Assembly (NCBI RefSeq): GCF_009905435.1 | Contig: NZ_JAAAMT010000005.1 | Location: forward strand, 122,776 to 186,775 | Length of the DNA stretch: 64,000 bases | Direction: 5' to 3' | DNA from: Pseudomonas sp. R5(2019) | GTDB lineage: Bacteria; Pseudomonadota; Gammaproteobacteria; Pseudomonadales; Pseudomonadaceae | Part shown: piece by piece, positions 27,686 to 36,082 of the stretch | Layout of the letters: every line of letters starts with the position of its first letter | Numbering within the stretch: position 1 is the first letter of the stretch | Translations under genes and position numbers: made by a program | Notes under the pieces: generated by a model | The model's input: the letters and a program-made list of their open reading frames with translations, nothing else | What the model was told of the DNA's origin: nothing | The model's database searches: none

Positions 27686-28768
27686 TCAGCCCGCGATCAG
27701 GGCTTCGACCTTGGCGATTTGCTGCACCAGGGTGTCCATGTCGGCGCAACGCAGGGTCGCGTGACCGACTTTGCGGCCGACCTTGAAGGCCTTGCCGTAG
27801 TGATGCAGGTGGCAGTCGTCGACCGCGATCACCTGTTCTACCGGCGGCACTTCACCGATGAAGTTCAGCATGGCGCTTTCGCCGACCTTTTCGGTCGAGC
27901 CCAGCGGCAGGCCAGCGACGGCACGCAGGTGGTTTTCGAACTGGCTGCACTCGGCGCCTTCGATGGTCCAGTGCCCGGAGTTGTGAACGCGCGGCGCGAT
28001 TTCGTTGGCTTTCAAGCCGCCGTCGACTTCAAAGAACTCGAACGCCAGCACACCGACGTAGTTGAGCTGCTTGAGCACGCGGCTCGCGTAGTCTTCGGCC
28101 AGGCCTTGGAGCATGTGGTCTTCACTGGCCACCGAGAGGCGCAGGATGCCGTTTTCGTGGGTGTTGTGCACCAACGGGTAAAAGCGGATTTCGCCATCGC
28201 GAGCACGCACGGCGACCAGCGAGACTTCACCGGTGAACGGCACGAAACCTTCGAGCAGGCACGGTACGCTGCCGAGTTCGGCAAAGGTGTCGACCAAGTC
28301 GGCAGCGGTGCGCAGCACCTTCTGACCCTTGCCGTCATAGCCCAGGGTGCGGGTTTTCAGCACGGCCGGCAGACCGATGCTGGCCACCGCGGCGTCCAGG
28401 TCGGCTTGCGACTGGATGTCGGCAAAATCCGGGGTCGGAATGCCCAGGGTTTTGAACATGCTCTTTTCGAACCAGCGATCGCGGGCGATACGCAGGGCTT
28501 CGGCGCTCGGGTAGACCGGCACGAACTGGGACAGGAAGGCGACAGTTTCAGCCGGCACGTTCTCGAACTCGAACGTCACCAGATCGACCTCGTCAGCCAG
28601 CTGGCGCAGATGGTCCTGGTCACCGTAATCGGCGCGCAGGTGCTCGCCCAACGGCGCGGCACAGGCGTCCGGCGCGGGGTCGAGGAAAGCGAAGTTCATC
28701 CCCAGCGGAGTACCCGCCAGAGCCAACATGCGGCCCAACTGGCCGCCACCGATTACACCGATTTTCAT
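27686..28768 (-). CDS. purK: N5-carboxyaminoimidazole ribonucleotide synthase
   Basis: The 360-residue ATP-grasp enzyme has the N-terminal GVIGGGQLGRMLALAG motif, the ATP-grasp segment KTRTLGYDGKGQ, and the NEIAPRVHNSGHWTIEGA metal/substrate loop. It makes N5-CAIR from AIR, ATP and bicarbonate in purine synthesis. It lies 10 nt downstream of purE on the minus strand, forming the purEK operon. Confidence 0.97.
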   Translation of the reverse strand: MKIGVIGGGQLGRMLALAGTPLGMNFAFLDPAPDACAAPLGEHLRADYGDQDHLRQLADEVDLVTFEFENVPAETVAFLSQFVPVYPSAEALRIARDRWFEKSMFKTLGIPTPDFADIQSQADLDAAVASIGLPAVLKTRTLGYDGKGQKVLRTAADLVDTFAELGSVPCLLEGFVPFTGEVSLVAVRARDGEIRFYPLVHNTHENGILRLSVASEDHMLQGLAEDYASRVLKQLNYVGVLAFEFFEVDGGLKANEIAPRVHNSGHWTIEGAECSQFENHLRAVAGLPLGSTEKVGESAMLNFIGEVPPVEQVIAVDDCHLHHYGKAFKVGRKVGHATLRCADMDTLVQQIAKVEALIAG

Positions 28769-28778
28769 GCTTGAAACC

Positions 28779-29270
28779 TCAGGCCTGGCGTGGATCTGGA
28801 TTGTCCAGGACGTTGTCTGTCTGTTCAGCGCGGAATTGCTTCAACACGGCGTGGAATTGCGGGTGCTTGGCGCCCAGGATGCTCGCCGACAGCAGCGCGG
28901 CGTTGATCGCGCCAGCCTTGCCGATGGCCAGGGTCGCGACCGGAATGCCAGCCGGCATCTGCACAATCGACAGCAGCGAGTCGACGCCCGACAGCATGGA
29001 AGACTGCACCGGCACGCCGAGTACCGGCAGGTGCGTCTTCGCGGCGCACATGCCTGGCAGGTGGGCAGCGCCCCCGGCACCGGCGATGATCACCTCGATG
29101 CCGCGGCTTTCGGCCTCCTCGGCGTACTGGAACAGCAGGTCCGGTGTCCGGTGTGCCGAAACGACCTTCACTTCATAAGGAATGCCGAGTTTTTCCAGCA
29201 TATCAGCCGTGTGGCTCAGGGTGGACCAATCGGACTTGGAGCCCATGATCACGCCAACCAGTGCGCTCAT
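28779..29270 (-). CDS. purE: N5-carboxyaminoimidazole ribonucleotide mutase
   Basis: The 163-residue class I PurE has the phosphate-binding [13 protein letters not shown] at the N-terminus, the SAHRTPD active-site loop (with the catalytic His) and [15 protein letters not shown]. It converts N5-CAIR to CAIR. It is the first gene of purEK; its leader contains two terminator-like hairpins (29311-29350 and 29356-29378). Confidence 0.97.
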   Translation of the reverse strand: MSALVGVIMGSKSDWSTLSHTADMLEKLGIPYEVKVVSAHRTPDLLFQYAEEAESRGIEVIIAGAGGAAHLPGMCAAKTHLPVLGVPVQSSMLSGVDSLLSIVQMPAGIPVATLAIGKAGAINAALLSASILGAKHPQFHAVLKQFRAEQTDNVLDNPDPRQA

Positions 29271-29308
29271 CGTCGTGCCTCTTCTGCTTTGGCGCCCGCA
29301 GGCGCGTC

Positions 29309-29350
29309 AAAAAACAACAAGCCACGCGGGGACTACCGGCGTGGCTTGTT
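29309..29350 (-). terminator. Intrinsic terminator-like hairpin in the purE leader
   Basis: On the minus strand AACAAGCCACGC pairs perfectly with GCGTGGCTTGTT around an 11-nt loop and is followed by GTTTTTT. It lies about 40 nt before the purE start codon. It may attenuate purEK or end the transcript of the upstream LysR gene. Confidence 0.75.
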
Positions 29351-29355
29351 ATGCG

Positions 29356-29378
29356 AAAAAGGGCCGGTTGGACCGGCC
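29356..29378 (-). terminator. Second terminator-like hairpin upstream of purE
   Basis: On the minus strand GGCCGG-TCCAA-CCGGCC is followed by CTTTTTC. It lies immediately upstream of the hairpin at 29309-29350, so two terminators stand in tandem between the LysR gene and purE. A TATACT sequence at 29390-29395 (minus) could be a -10 element just before it. Confidence 0.6.
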
Positions 29379-29472
29379 GAAGGCCGCGCAGTATACCGCA
29401 AAGCGCCCGCTTGAAAGCCCCCTGACGACCAACTGTCGGCTTGAATTTTCAAGCCCTTGGCTGACTCTGGAG

Positions 29473-30384
29473 TCAAGCGGTGCCTTGGGCCGCGCCGCCT
29501 TCGAGTTTGCGCCAGAGCAATCGCACGTTGGCCTTGCGCACCAGGGCGCAGCGGTACAGGCGAATTTCCAGCGGAATGTGCCACTGCGGGCCGCCACACA
29601 CCACCAGTTCCCCCCGGGCAAGCTCGGCGCGCACGCTCAATTGCGGCACCCAGGCAATACCCAGTCCCTCCAGCGCCATGCTTTTGAGGCTGTCGGCCAT
29701 GGCCGTTTCATACACCGTGGTAAAACGCAGATTGCGCTGGCGCAGCAACAGGTTGACCGAGCGCCCCAGAAACGCGCCGGCGCTGTAGGCAAGCAATGGC
29801 ACGCTGGCGTCACCCTCCAGGTCAAATAGCGGTTTGCCGTCGGCATCGGCCGCGCACACCGGCAGCATTTCGGTATGACCCAGATGCAAGGACGGGAAAA
29901 TCTCGGCATCCATCTGCAGCGCCGCGTCCGGGTCATAGAAGGCCAGCATCAGGTCACAGCCGCCTTCGCGCAGGGCATGCACGGCATCGCCAACGTTGGT
30001 GGCGACCAGACGCGTCGCAATGTTCAAGCCTTCATTGCGCAGCTGGGCGATCCAGCGCGGGAAGAACCCCAGCGCCAACGAATGGGCCGCCGCCACTTGC
30101 ATGACTTCGCCCTGCCCGCCTTCCAGATGATGCAGGTGACGCAGCACTTCGCCCAACTGCTCGACCACCGTGCGCGCGGTCACCAGAAACAGCTGCCCGG
30201 CGGCGGTCAATTCGATGGGGGTGCGCGAGCGGTTGACCAGGGTCAGCCCGAGCGCCGCTTCAAGGCTGCGAATCCGACGGCTGAAGGCGGGCTGGGTCAC
30301 AAAGCGGCGCTCGGCCGCCTGCGAGAAGCTGCGTGTGGCAGCCAGCGCGCTGAAATCTTCCAGCCATTTACTTTCCAGGTTCAT
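29473..30384 (-). CDS. LysR-type transcriptional regulator divergent from aspA
   Basis: The 303-residue regulator starts at MNLESKWLEDF, with GGAGG 6 nt upstream; a GTG start six codons earlier is less well placed. The winged helix occupies residues 1-60 (FSQAAERRFVTQPAFSRRIRSLE is the recognition region), followed by a LysR effector domain. It is divergent from aspA, with a palindromic TATGC-N7-GCATA site between them, so aspartase control is plausible. The effector is unknown. Confidence 0.92.
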   Translation of the reverse strand: MNLESKWLEDFSALAATRSFSQAAERRFVTQPAFSRRIRSLEAALGLTLVNRSRTPIELTAAGQLFLVTARTVVEQLGEVLRHLHHLEGGQGEVMQVAAAHSLALGFFPRWIAQLRNEGLNIATRLVATNVGDAVHALREGGCDLMLAFYDPDAALQMDAEIFPSLHLGHTEMLPVCAADADGKPLFDLEGDASVPLLAYSAGAFLGRSVNLLLRQRNLRFTTVYETAMADSLKSMALEGLGIAWVPQLSVRAELARGELVVCGGPQWHIPLEIRLYRCALVRKANVRLLWRKLEGGAAQGTA

Positions 30385-30452
30385 GACGTCCTCCACGGAC
30401 ACGTCAAATAAAATTCATACGCTCGAATCAGTCTCGGCGTCACAGCCAACAT

Positions 30453-30469
30453 TATGCCGTTTGTGCATA
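30453..30469 (+). promoter_or_regulatory. Candidate LysR-type operator between the LysR gene and aspA
   Basis: TATGC-CGTTTGT-GCATA is a 17-nt palindrome containing the T-N11-A pattern of LysR-family binding sites. It is centred 105 nt before the aspA start and 77 nt before the regulator start. Confidence 0.5.
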
Positions 30470-30565
30470 GGGCAGCGTGCAACAGCATTGGGCAGAAATA
30501 TTCCACAAGCCTAGCATTAGCAGCATTCCGGCACAGGCCGGGCCAAAACTGAGATCATCTCTATC

Positions 30566-31990
30566 ATGTCCTCCGCTGCATCATTCCGCATCGAAAAAGA
30601 CTTGCTCGGCACGCTCGAAGTTCCTGCTGACGCGTATTTCGGCATCCAGACCCTGCGAGCCGTGAATAACTTTCACCTCTCCGGTGTTCCGCTGTCGCAC
30701 TACCCGAAACTGGTCGTCGGCCTTGCGATGGTCAAGCAGGCCGCTGCTGACGCCAACCGCGAGTTGGGCCACCTGAGCGAGGCCAAGCACGCAGCGATCA
30801 GCGAAGCGTGTGCACGTCTGATCCGCGGCGATTTCCACGACCAGTTCGTGGTGGACATGATTCAAGGCGGCGCTGGCACTTCAACCAACATGAATGCCAA
30901 CGAAGTCATCGCCAACATCGCGCTGGAGGCCATGGGCCACAGCAAGGGCGAATACAAATACCTGCACCCGAACAACGACGTGAACATGGCGCAGTCGACC
31001 AACGACGCCTACCCAACGGCGATTCGCCTGGGTCTGCTGCTGGGTCACGACGCGCTGCTGGCCAGCCTCGACAGCCTGATCCAGGCCTTCGCGGCCAAGG
31101 GTGAAGCGTTCAGCCACGTCCTGAAAATGGGCCGTACCCAGCTGCAAGATGCTGTACCGATGACCCTGGGCCAGGAATTCCGTGCCTTCGCCACGACCCT
31201 GACCGAAGACCTCAACCGTCTGCGCTCGCTGGCACCGGAACTGCTGACCGAAGTGAACCTGGGCGGTACCGCCATCGGCACCGGCATCAACGCCGACCCT
31301 GGCTACCAGCACCTGGCTGTTACGCGCCTGGCCACCATCAGCGGCCAGCCACTGGTACCGGCGGCCGACCTGATCGAAGCCACCTCCGACATGGGCGCCT
31401 TCGTACTGTTCTCCGGCATGCTCAAGCGTACCGCGGTCAAGCTGTCGAAGATCTGTAACGACCTGCGCCTGCTGTCCAGCGGCCCGCGTACCGGCATCAA
31501 CGAGATCAACCTGCCAGCGCGTCAGCCAGGCAGCTCGATCATGCCAGGCAAGGTCAACCCGGTGATCCCGGAAGCGGTCAACATGGTTGCCTTTGAAATC
31601 ATGGGTAACGACCTGGCCCTGACCGTGGCGGCCGAAGGCGGCCAGCTGCAGCTGAACGTGATGGAACCGCTGATCGCCTACAAGATTTTCGACTCGATCC
31701 GCCTGCTGCAACGCGCCATGGACATGCTGCGCGAGCACTGCATCGTCGGCATCACCGCCAACGAACAGCGCTGCCGTGAACTGGTCGAACACTCGATCGG
31801 CCTGGTCACCGCACTGAACCCGTTCATCGGTTACGAGAACGCCACCCGTATCGCCCGCATCGCGCTGGAAACCGGCCGCGGCGTACTGGAACTGGTCCGC
31901 GAAGAAGGCCTGCTCGACGAGGTCATGCTCGCCGACATCCTGAAACCGGAAAACATGATTGCTCCGCGTCTGGTGCCTCTGAAGGCCTAA
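30566..31990 (+). CDS. aspA: Aspartate ammonia-lyase (aspartase)
   Basis: The 474-residue enzyme of the fumarase/aspartase superfamily has the signature GSSIMPGKVNP at residues 322-332, whose flexible loop carries the catalytic Ser, as well as TSTNMNANEVIAN and QSTNDAYPTAIRLG. It interconverts L-aspartate with fumarate and ammonia. An ornate upstream region includes a candidate LysR operator; a strong terminator follows at 32044-32080. Argininosuccinate lyase and fumarase are excluded by overall similarity of the segments to aspartase. Confidence 0.95.
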   Translation: MSSAASFRIEKDLLGTLEVPADAYFGIQTLRAVNNFHLSGVPLSHYPKLVVGLAMVKQAAADANRELGHLSEAKHAAISEACARLIRGDFHDQFVVDMIQGGAGTSTNMNANEVIANIALEAMGHSKGEYKYLHPNNDVNMAQSTNDAYPTAIRLGLLLGHDALLASLDSLIQAFAAKGEAFSHVLKMGRTQLQDAVPMTLGQEFRAFATTLTEDLNRLRSLAPELLTEVNLGGTAIGTGINADPGYQHLAVTRLATISGQPLVPAADLIEATSDMGAFVLFSGMLKRTAVKLSKICNDLRLLSSGPRTGINEINLPARQPGSSIMPGKVNPVIPEAVNMVAFEIMGNDLALTVAAEGGQLQLNVMEPLIAYKIFDSIRLLQRAMDMLREHCIVGITANEQRCRELVEHSIGLVTALNPFIGYENATRIARIALETGRGVLELVREEGLLDEVMLADILKPENMIAPRLVPLKA

Positions 31991-32043
31991 GCCACACGCT
32001 GTAACGCTCACCAGGTCGAGGGACTAGACACCTCTCACCTTTC

Positions 32044-32080
32044 AGGGCCCTGAGACGATGATCTCCGGGCCCTTTTTTTT
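32044..32080 (+). terminator. Intrinsic terminator of aspA
   Basis: AGGGCCC-TGAGA and TCTC-C-GGGCCC form a hairpin followed by eight T residues, 54 nt after the aspA stop codon. Confidence 0.9.
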
Positions 32081-32110
32081 ATGCCTGCGCCACCGCGATC
32101 TCCCGCCCTA

Positions 32111-32476
32111 CAAGCAAAGCTGACAACCCCAATCTCACAGGTCATGGCACGTTGCAACAAATGTGGGAGCGGATTTACCGGAACGCCGGACCGCCGCGAT
32201 GCGCCGCGCGGGCGGCGCTCGATTTCGGCAGCGCCGGAAAACCCAAGGCAAGCACCTGGAAGCCTTGATACGGTTCTCAGGCAACTCTCTTCATTCTGAT
32301 GGAGGAGGCGAGGGGGCCTGCCAGCAGATCGCATGAGCCGTGTGAGGTGCCTGCCTTGGTTTTTCCTTTGTTCTTGAGATCGCGCGCCGCCCGCGCGGCG
32401 CTTCGCGGATAAATCCGCTCCCACATTTGTTGCAACGTGCCATGGCCTGTGAGTTTGGAGTTGCCAGCCTTGTTTG
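32111..32476. repeat. 366-nt imperfect inverted repeat with embedded REP sequences
   Basis: Left and right arms are complementary over about 150 nt each with gaps. Examples: 32111-32141 against 32446-32476 (26 of 31 positions), a 27-nt perfect stretch at 32151-32177 against 32410-32436 that contains the REP core GTGGGAGCGGATTTA, GCGCCGCGCGGGCGGCGCT at 32201-32219 against its complement near 32384-32402, and 32236-32257 against 32345-32366 (20 of 22). The central ~90 nt are not paired. No transposase frame is present. The gene-free stretch 31991-32519 otherwise holds only the aspA terminator. Confidence 0.75.
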
Positions 32477-32519
32477 TTCGGCTTTAGATCTGTGTGTTTT
32501 CGGTATGGCCTTTATGCCT

Positions 32520-32795
32520 TTAAAGCTTCGCAGGCAACGCCCGAAGCTGAATTCCCAATACCCCCAGCAAATCACACCCATCACGCATCAGCATCGTGGC
32601 CGCCTGGGCGATATGTTGCAGATCAACGCCATCAGCCCTGGCGACCTCGGTTCGGGACAGGCTTTCCATCATCTCGGTTGCCGCTCGAATCCGCGCGAGC
32701 GCAGTGGCATGGATGCTCAACGGCGGTACTTCGCTGTCGATCATCAGGCTGGGGTTATCAAGGTCTATGTCGGTGAGGGGGATATAGCGGGGCAT
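32520..32795 (-). CDS. Hypothetical small protein
   Basis: The 91-residue protein starts at the ATG encoding MPRYIPLTDIDLDN; a TTG two codons upstream is also open. It is predicted mostly helical (ALARIRAATEMMESLSRTEVARADGVDLQHIAQAA is its middle), with no signal peptide, and ends in ALPAKL. Short proteins of this general style, often with a C-terminal helix pair around DLLGVLGIQ, are common in Pseudomonas genomes next to REP elements, but I recognise no named family. The coding potential is moderate: third-position GC is normal for the genome. Confidence 0.6.
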   Translation of the reverse strand: MPRYIPLTDIDLDNPSLMIDSEVPPLSIHATALARIRAATEMMESLSRTEVARADGVDLQHIAQAATMLMRDGCDLLGVLGIQLRALPAKL

Positions 32796-32979
32796 GGGCA
32801 AATCTCATTCAAAGTTGGCGATCGCAGCTGCTCTATAAAGCAGCCATACGTTGCAACGACGTGTTGCTTAAAAAAGCACCACCGCTGCTCGTCTGTTGCG
32901 GGTCGCCAAACCCGGTCGCCATGTGGGCGACGGGGTGGACTATAAACCTCCTGCTAATCGCCCGGCAAGGCGCGCTTTA

Positions 32980-33091
32980 TGTAGGAGCGGACCTGGCCGC
33001 GATGGGCCGTGAAACGGCCCCGGCGATCTGCGCAATGTCATCGCAATTTAGGGCTGCTGCGCAGCCCATCGCGGCCGGGTCCGCTCCTACA
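32980..33091. repeat. REP-type inverted repeat (GTAGGAGCGGACCTGGCCGC family)
   Basis: Arms TGTAGGAGCGGACCTGGCCG and its near-complement CGGCCGGGTCCGCTCCTACA face each other across about 70 nt that holds a second GC-rich hairpin. The same family recurs at 47164-47254 and 63886-64000. The two copies at 32980 and 47164 bracket the catabolic operon. Confidence 0.9.
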
Positions 33092-33247
33092 CATTGGATA
33101 GCGTTAATTCCCTGAGCCATTTGTTTTACCTGTTGAACAGCGCTGTAACACCTCCCTTCTTTGGCGTTACCTCAAAAACCCTGTTTCCAGGCAAGTGCTC
33201 AAACGGCGTTCAACCACTGTGCAAATTCGTGCCACGGGAGAAACCAC

Positions 33248-33263
33248 GTTTCATATATGAAAC
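33248..33263. promoter_or_regulatory. Perfect palindrome GTTTCATATATGAAAC, candidate operator or enhancer site
   Basis: The 16-nt perfect palindrome is centred about 110 nt before the start site predicted from the sigma-54 promoter. That suits an upstream activating sequence for an enhancer-binding protein; it would also suit the operon's own IclR regulator. A 12-of-16 match lies upstream of the porin gene at 47386-47401. Confidence 0.5.
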
Positions 33264-33339
33264 GACCAAGAAATAAGCGCGTATGCGTAACCAATTAATT
33301 TAAAAGGACTTTTTAATAAAAAGTGTCCGTTCAAGTAAC

Positions 33340-33354
33340 TGGCATTGTTCATGC
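33340..33354 (+). promoter_or_regulatory. Candidate sigma-54 promoter of the catabolic operon
   Basis: TGGCATTGTTCATGC has the invariant GG and GC exactly 10 nt apart, as required for -24/-12 recognition. It lies 45 nt before the ATPase start codon and shares its layout with the promoter of the porin gene at 47447-47461. Confidence 0.65.
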
Positions 33355-33398
33355 ACTAAACGACGTATCACCTATAAAACAGACCAGAGACCTCCCCA

Positions 33399-34250
33399 AT
33401 GGCTGTGAAAGAGATGTACGCAATCGCCCCGCAATGGAATCAACAAGCGCCCAAGGAAGGCCTGGAGCCGACGGAAATCGAATTCCGTAATGTCGGCAAA
33501 TGTTTCCCGGCCAAGGGTGCAAAAGAAGCGCCCTTCGCCATCCGTGGAGTCAATTTCAAGATCCGTCGTGGTGAGGTGGTTTCGATCATCGGCCCGTCGG
33601 GCTGTGGCAAGAGCACCATCCTCAACATGGGCTCGGGCCTTTATCGCCCCAGCGAAGGCGAGGTGTTCGTCGGCGGTGAGCCGGTCAACGGCCCGGTGCG
33701 CAAGGTCGCGTTCATGCTGCAGAAGGACCTGCTGATGCCATGGCGCAGCATTCGCCACAACGTCGAGCTGGGCCTGGAAATTCAGGGCATGCCCGCGTCC
33801 CAGCGCCAGCCCATCGCCGAAGATCTGCTCAAGCGTTGCCATCTGCAAGGCTTTGCCGACCACTATCCGTTCCAGCTGTCAGGTGGCATGCGTCAACGCG
33901 CGGCATTGGCTCGCACTCTGGCGATCGACCCGCAGGTGTTGTTCCTCGACGAGCCGTTCTCGGCCCTCGATGCGCAGACCAAGATGATCCTGCAGCAGGA
34001 CATGGCCAAGATGCTTTTCGAAGAAAAGAAGACCGCCCTGTTCATCACCCACGACCTGGTCGAAGCCATCGCCATGTCGGACCGCCTGCTGGTCATGAGC
34101 GCCCGCCCCGGCACCATCATCGAAGAAATCACCGTCGACCTGCCGTTTCGCGACAACCCGCTGGAGCGTCGCAAGCTGCCGGAAATCGGCCCACTGGCCG
34201 GTCGCCTGATGGCGCTGCTCAAGGTGGGCGAAGACACCGAACTGCATTGA
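33399..34250 (+). CDS. ABC transporter ATPase, nitrate/sulfonate/taurine type
   Basis: The 283-residue ATPase has Walker [10 protein letters not shown] (about residues 66-74), Q loop, signature LSGGMRQRAALARTLA, Walker B VLFLDEPFSALDAQTK and switch His in FITHDLVEA. It resembles SsuB/TauB-type ATPases. It is the first gene of a fifteen-gene run on the plus strand and is followed after 40 nt by the binding protein. It powers import of the unknown operon substrate. Confidence 0.92.
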   Translation: MAVKEMYAIAPQWNQQAPKEGLEPTEIEFRNVGKCFPAKGAKEAPFAIRGVNFKIRRGEVVSIIGPSGCGKSTILNMGSGLYRPSEGEVFVGGEPVNGPVRKVAFMLQKDLLMPWRSIRHNVELGLEIQGMPASQRQPIAEDLLKRCHLQGFADHYPFQLSGGMRQRAALARTLAIDPQVLFLDEPFSALDAQTKMILQQDMAKMLFEEKKTALFITHDLVEAIAMSDRLLVMSARPGTIIEEITVDLPFRDNPLERRKLPEIGPLAGRLMALLKVGEDTELH

Positions 34251-34290
34251 TCACCGGCCACACCGGCCCATCAACGATTCAGGAGCACGC

Positions 34291-35277
34291 ATGTTCAAGA
34301 TTCTGATGAAAACGTTCAGCTGCGCCGCAGGCCTCAGCCTGGCCCTGAGCGCGCAGGCCGCCACTGACGTGACCTACCTGCTGCCGGCGCCGCCGAACTC
34401 CCCGGCCTTCGCGCCATGGGTCATCGCCAAGGAAAAGGGCTACTACACCCAGAAGGATCTGAACCTGACCTTTATCGCCGCCAAGGGCGGTGTCGATGTG
34501 GCCAAGCAGATCGGTGCCGGCAACGCGATGATCGGCGGCGCCATTGGCGACACCCCGATCGTGGTGCGCGCCAACGGCATTCCCGTGCGTAACGTGGCGG
34601 TGCTCGGCGCCGGTGGCGTGACCATGATCGCTACCAATGCCCGCGACAACATCCATTCGATCAGCGACCTCAAGGGCAAGACCCTGACCGTGATGTCGTA
34701 CTCGGACACCACCTACTACGCCCTGCTCGCTTCCTTGCGCAAAGCCGGCCTGAGCAAATCCGACGTGAACGTCCAGGCCGCCGGCCCGTCCGGTGTCTGG
34801 CAGCTGTTTTCGGCGAACAAGTCCCAAGCCATGGCCGGCGTGCCGGACTGGGTGACCAACGCCGAGGAAGCCGACACGCCGATCAAGCTGATCCCGCAGG
34901 AGCAGATTTTCGAAAGCATGGCGCAGTCGATCATGGCTTCCGACGACGCGATCAAGAACCACCCCGAGATCATTCGCGGCGTGGTCCAGGCCACCCTGCA
35001 AGGCATGCGCGACATCATCGAAGACCCACGCGCCGCCGCAGTGACCTTCGCCAAGGCCGTGCCCGCCTATGCCGGCAAGGAAGACTCGCTGGAGAAGACC
35101 TTCAAGCTCTACGTCGAACACGTTTACGCCAAGCAGGCCGTGCTCGGCCGGATCGACCCGGCGCGTCTGGAGAAGGTCCGCCAGTTCTATGTCAGCGAAG
35201 GCATCGTCAGCCAGGAACCGAAGCTTGACGACCTCTACACCAATCAGTTCATCGAAACCACGACAGCCGCCAACTAG
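34291..35277 (+). CDS. ABC transporter substrate-binding protein, NMT1/SsuA-like
   Basis: The 328-residue secreted protein has a signal peptide (CAAGLSLALSAQA-ATD) and the two-lobed NMT1/SsuA fold: YLLPAPPNSPAFAPWVIAKEKGYY, then GGVDVAKQIGAGNAMIGGAIGDTPIVVRANG, the standard binding-cleft region. Proteins of this group bind sulfonates, phthalate-like aromatics, pyrimidine precursors or nitrate, so the family alone does not name the ligand. It is followed by the permease after 28 nt. Confidence 0.9.
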   Translation: MFKILMKTFSCAAGLSLALSAQAATDVTYLLPAPPNSPAFAPWVIAKEKGYYTQKDLNLTFIAAKGGVDVAKQIGAGNAMIGGAIGDTPIVVRANGIPVRNVAVLGAGGVTMIATNARDNIHSISDLKGKTLTVMSYSDTTYYALLASLRKAGLSKSDVNVQAAGPSGVWQLFSANKSQAMAGVPDWVTNAEEADTPIKLIPQEQIFESMAQSIMASDDAIKNHPEIIRGVVQATLQGMRDIIEDPRAAAVTFAKAVPAYAGKEDSLEKTFKLYVEHVYAKQAVLGRIDPARLEKVRQFYVSEGIVSQEPKLDDLYTNQFIETTTAAN

Positions 35278-35305
35278 TCGCGGATCACAATAAGGTACCC
35301 AACCG

Positions 35306-36082
35306 ATGAAAAGCCTGAATTCCTCCGTGCTGGGCAGCACGGCCCTGTTAGTCCTCTTTCTGGTGCTCTGGCAATGGGGCCCCGGCCTCTTGGGGATGCC
35401 TGAATTCGTCATGCCGCAACTGAGCCGCGTGGCCCAGGAAAGCGTGGTGATGTGGCAGTCCAGCGGACTGCTCGGACACACCCTGATCACCGCCTTTGAG
35501 ATCATCGTCGGCTTTGCCCTCGGCGCCCTGCTGGGCGTGATGATCGGCGTGTCGCTGGGCCTCTCGCCGTCGGCCGAAGCCATGCTCTCGCCGTACATCC
35601 TGGCCTTGCAGATCGCCCCGAAAGTTGCCTTCGCCCCGCTGTTCGTGATGTGGCTGGGCTACACCATCTACCCGAAGATTCTGATCGCCATCCTGATCGT
35701 GTTCTTCCCGGTGATGATCAACGTGCTCTCGGCGATCCGCACCGTGGACCCGGACATGATCAACCTGGTGCGCACCATGAACGCCAGCCGCTGGCAGATC
35801 TTCCGCCTGGTGGAATTCCCCTCGGCCATGGCCGCGCTGTTCTCGGGACTGCGGATTGCCTCCACCCTTGCGGTGATCGGCGTCACCGTCGGCGAGCTGG
35901 TCGGCGGCAACCAGGGCCTGGGCTTCCTGCTGGTCGATGCTGAAGGCCAGGGCAACACCGCCGGCGTGTTCGTCGCCATCGTCATGCTCACCCTGATCGG
36001 TGTGCTCGCCTACGGCGCCGTGGTCTGGGCCGAGAAACGCGTTCTGCACTACATGCCCAAAGCCATGCTGAGTACTCAATGA
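35306..36082 (+). CDS. ABC transporter permease, SsuC/TauC-like
   Basis: The 258-residue protein has about six membrane helices and the BPD_transp_1 EAA loop (IRTVDPDMINLVRTMNASRWQIFRLVEFPSA). It forms the membrane channel for the importer with the two preceding genes. Its stop overlaps the next start (ATGATGA), showing translational coupling between transporter and enzymes. Confidence 0.93.
   Translation: MKSLNSSVLGSTALLVLFLVLWQWGPGLLGMPEFVMPQLSRVAQESVVMWQSSGLLGHTLITAFEIIVGFALGALLGVMIGVSLGLSPSAEAMLSPYILALQIAPKVAFAPLFVMWLGYTIYPKILIAILIVFFPVMINVLSAIRTVDPDMINLVRTMNASRWQIFRLVEFPSAMAALFSGLRIASTLAVIGVTVGELVGGNQGLGFLLVDAEGQGNTAGVFVAIVMLTLIGVLAYGAVVWAEKRVLHYMPKAMLSTQ

Larger units (their letters stand above)
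32796..33398. other. Gene-free region upstream of the catabolic operon
   Basis: About 600 nt without a credible gene. It contains the REP element at 32980-33091, a perfect palindrome at 33248-33263 and a candidate sigma-54 promoter at 33340-33354. The stretch 33100-33390 is visibly AT-richer than the surrounding genes, as expected for an activated promoter region. Confidence 0.6.

Noticed and set aside
32035..32424. 129-codon minus-strand frame across the REP inverted repeat
   Set aside because: It lies entirely in the aspA terminator and repeat; its Arg-rich translation is typical of repeat DNA.
32111..32476. Possible CRISPR array from repeated sequence
   Set aside because: There are only two inverted copies, no regularly spaced direct repeats and no cas genes in the window.
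32427..32945. 172-codon plus-strand frame after the 366-nt inverted repeat
   Set aside because: It begins within the repeat arm and reads through the antisense of the small hypothetical gene; no family likeness or ribosome-binding site.
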